Part shown: piece after piece, positions 5,385 through 6,678 of the stretch
Layout of the letters: every line of letters starts with the position of its first letter
Numbering within the stretch: the stretch's first letter is position 1
Source: Bacteroidota bacterium
GTDB taxonomy: Bacteria; Bacteroidota; Bacteroidia; B-17B0; Aurantibacillaceae
Length of the DNA stretch: 6,678 bases
Assembly (NCBI GenBank): GCA_025360565.1
Contig: JANYBY010000076.1
Span: forward strand, 1 to 6,678
Direction of reading: 5' to 3'
Notes under the pieces: model-generated
What the model was told of the DNA's origin: nothing
Database searches by the model: none
What the model saw: only the letters and a program-made list of their open reading frames with translations
Program-made: the position numbers and the translations under genes

Positions 5385-5822
5385 ATGAAAAATCTTTTTA
5401 CAAAATTCGAAAACATTACAAACAAAGGGCAGGATGTTGCCTTATTGTTTTTACGTTTAATGTTGGCTTATGGCTTTTGGGAACCCGCAAAAAGTAAATG
5501 GGCCGATATTAATTCGGTGGCGGAATGGTTTGGGGGCATGGGCTTACCTTTACCAAAATTAAACGCGTATTTGGCCGCAAGTACAGAAATGGCCGGTGTA
5601 TTTTTATTGTTGCTGGGATTTGGAACCCGTTTAATTTCTGTTCCCTTAATTATTACCATGATTGTTGCCATTAAAACTGTGCATTGGGTAAATGGTTACG
5701 CCGCTAGCGAGAATGGTTTTGAAATTCCTTTATACTTTATGCTGATGCTGATCGTTTTGATCTGTTTCGGCAGCGGAAAAATTTCTGTTGATCATTTGGT
5801 GAAAAGGATGCGGGGGAAGTAG
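5385..5822 (+). CDS. hvfD: DoxX family membrane protein (HvfD type)
   Basis: A 145-residue inner-membrane protein with about four membrane segments (near 18-34, 60-80, 83-103 and 114-130). Family landmarks are LLFLRLMLAYGFWEPAKSKW near the N-terminus, WFGGMGLPLPKLNAYLAAST, the conserved E68 in the second segment, and LLGFGTRLISVPL. DoxX proteins commonly close hvf/bufferin and neisserial ecf gene sets; their exact role is not settled, with quinone-linked redox or support of peptide maturation proposed. I chose ATG 5385 because it starts the conserved part (MKNLFTKF). An earlier TTG at 5322 in frame would add 21 residues encoded by the intergenic repeat. The gap of 110 bases to the previous gene is longer than elsewhere in the operon because of that repeat. 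Confidence 0.88.
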   Translation: MKNLFTKFENITNKGQDVALLFLRLMLAYGFWEPAKSKWADINSVAEWFGGMGLPLPKLNAYLAASTEMAGVFLLLLGFGTRLISVPLIITMIVAIKTVHWVNGYAASENGFEIPLYFMLMLIVLICFGSGKISVDHLVKRMRGK

Positions 5823-5895
5823 GGTATTTTATCTTTCAAATTGCTTAATTTTTTTGAAGGTATTGTTATCACTTGTAGCGCACACAAAGAATAAC

Positions 5896-6309
5896 TTATA
5901 TGTACTTGATTAATTCGTCCGGAGTTAGAACAGGAATTTCAGAACCTTTAAAATCTTTCGTATTCCTAGTCACAATACAGTCCAACATGTCAATCGAATA
6001 TGCGCTAATTATTTGAAGGGCGTCCTCAAAGTCCTTATGTTTAGATTTAAGTCCTTTTTTTATAATGTCTAGGTTGATAGCAACTATGTTTAAATAATCT
6101 AAAACACTATGCAAAACGTCTCGCAACTCTTTTTCGTCGATATATTTTTTTAGTAAATAGTGAGTCGTTGCAATTGAGTGAGAGGAAGTATAGAGCTTTA
6201 TTTTTCGTTCTTCAGCTTTAGAAAATATTTGTATAGCGAACTTGCTAAAAGGTCTTCTGTCTGCAATTAGATCAACTAAAATATTAGTGTCAACAAATAC
6301 TTTTTTCAT
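5896..6309 (-). CDS. PIN-domain ribonuclease toxin (VapC-like)
   Basis: A 137-residue PIN-domain protein, the toxin half of a type II toxin-antitoxin pair. It starts MKKVFVDTNILVDLIADRRP, with the first catalytic acid D7 in VDTNIL. The next acidic cluster is D93-F-E95-D96 in HKDFEDALQ, and the C-terminal acid is D119 in TRNTKDF, followed by IPVLTPDELI, a typical PIN ending. Such enzymes cleave RNA with Mg2+ or Mn2+ and are held inactive by the antitoxin. The full set of acids is present, so it is probably active. Its start overlaps the antitoxin stop by four bases (ATGA), the usual coupling. The target RNA cannot be told from sequence. The gene is convergent with the DoxX gene, leaving a 73-base gap. 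Confidence 0.9.
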   Translation of the reverse strand: MKKVFVDTNILVDLIADRRPFSKFAIQIFSKAEERKIKLYTSSHSIATTHYLLKKYIDEKELRDVLHSVLDYLNIVAINLDIIKKGLKSKHKDFEDALQIISAYSIDMLDCIVTRNTKDFKGSEIPVLTPDELIKYI

Positions 6310-6551
6310 AAATGTTTCTTTTCAAGGTATGTTCTTAATTCCTTTTCTTCGTCAAAGTTTTTAGGAAGTTTAACAGCACCTACTATTTTTTTTAGTTTGG
6401 GAGAAAGCTGATTGTCGTTTTTTTCGTCGTTGGTTATGCTTTCAAGATATTTTTCGATAAGTTCAGAAAGGCTTCTGCCAGTCCGTTTTGCATAGGATTT
6501 AGCCTTTTCAATAACCGTCTTTTCAACTGTCAAAGTTAGTTTAGTTGTCAT
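6306..6551 (-). CDS. Small antitoxin of the PIN toxin (DUF6364-like, ribbon-helix-helix type)
   Basis: An 81-residue basic protein beginning MTTKLTLTVEKTVIEKAKSY, a short beta strand followed by a helix, then RTGRSLSELIEKYLESI, the layout of a ribbon-helix-helix DNA-binding domain as in DUF6364-type antitoxins. The C-terminal half (KLKKIVGAVKLPKNFDEEKE) would be the part that wraps the toxin. I start at 6551 (MTTKLTL) because the family begins there; a longer frame from 6599 adds 16 residues that run through the promoter. It precedes and overlaps the toxin gene by four bases. The dimer probably represses its own promoter through the nearby TRTACGTRTA sites. Confidence 0.85.
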   Translation of the reverse strand: MTTKLTLTVEKTVIEKAKSYAKRTGRSLSELIEKYLESITNDEKNDNQLSPKLKKIVGAVKLPKNFDEEKELRTYLEKKHL

Positions 6552-6600
6552 TGTACGTGTATTTTTATCAAATATACGTATAATTTTCAAAAAGTCCAAA
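6552..6600 (-). promoter_or_regulatory. Promoter and candidate operators of the toxin-antitoxin pair
   Basis: Read on the minus strand, TTTG (6600-6597), a 20-base spacer and TATATTTG (6576-6569) match the Bacteroidota housekeeping promoter (-33 TTTG, -7 TAnnTTTG). Transcription would begin roughly 10 bases before the ATG at 6551. Two related sites overlap it: the perfect palindrome TATACGTATA (6573-6582) across the -7 box, and TGTACGTGTA (6552-6561) next to the start codon, 8 of 10 identical. They lie 21 bases apart, two turns of the helix on the same face, as expected for cooperative binding of a ribbon-helix-helix repressor. Confidence 0.7.
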
Positions 6601-6678
6601 TATCTATATTTGTAAGCGGAATGTCGTTCAGTGCTATTAGTGGCAACTTCATTATAATATGACCTATGATCGTTGAAT

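Noticed and set aside
5833..5860. CTTTCAAA/TTTGAAGG hairpin as a terminator after the DoxX gene.
   Set aside because: The stem is 8 bp and AT-rich with one G-T pair, has a 12-base loop and no T tract after it. It may fold but is weak evidence for a terminator.
5866..5895. Integron attC-like site beside the toxin-antitoxin pair (GTTAT ... ATAAC).
   Set aside because: The 5-base arms do not fit the RYYYAAC/GTTRRRY core sites and no matching site exists on the other side of the pair.
6552..6599. ATG at 6599 (minus strand) as the antitoxin start.
   Set aside because: The extra residues would be read through a near-perfect promoter and palindromic operator, and the conserved domain begins with MTTKLTL at 6551.

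Overview
The window looks like a chromosomal segment of a member of the Bacteroidota. The evidence is a C-terminal gliding/type IX secretion sorting domain (CHU_C type) at the left edge, AT-rich DNA with A-rich leaders and no clear Shine-Dalgarno sites, a near-perfect Bacteroidota promoter (TTTG, 20 bp, TATATTTG) in front of the toxin-antitoxin pair, and intergenic palindromic repeats of a kind I associate with this phylum. Genus cannot be told from this sequence.

Layout. Positions 3-227 hold the 3' end of a secreted protein gene, closed by a strong terminator (246-287). Then come thyA (304-1098) and, 4 bases later, a cyclase-family hydrolase (1103-1855). A GC-rich, hairpin-dense intergenic repeat fills most of 1856-2189. 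The central block, 2190-5822, reads as one metallophore locus, all on the plus strand: an ECF sigma factor, a small zinc-finger anti-sigma factor, a secreted Cys-Gly-repeat precursor peptide (HvfA type), a terminator, a palindromic mobile-element-like insertion, a DUF692/MNIO peptide maturase (HvfB type), its DUF2063-type partner (HvfC type), another intergenic repeat, and a DoxX-family membrane protein (HvfD type). On the minus strand, 5896-6551 is a VapC-like PIN toxin with a small ribbon-helix-helix-like antitoxin, with promoter and candidate operators at 6552-6600. Positions 6601-6678 hold no gene I can support; 5823-5895 is a short gap with only a weak hairpin.

How the genes work together. 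The central block matches the hvf/bufferin class of ribosomally made, post-translationally modified peptides. The family model is that a signal-peptide-bearing precursor with EGKCG-like motifs is oxidised on its cysteines by the iron-dependent DUF692 enzyme with its partner protein, then exported to bind or buffer copper. The ECF sigma/anti-sigma pair immediately upstream is probably the dedicated regulator. The terminator directly after the precursor gene would allow the peptide to be made in excess over its enzymes. The class is known from Proteobacteria; the Bacteroidota setting, the unequal Cys motifs and the repeats placed between the genes are the parts most worth study.
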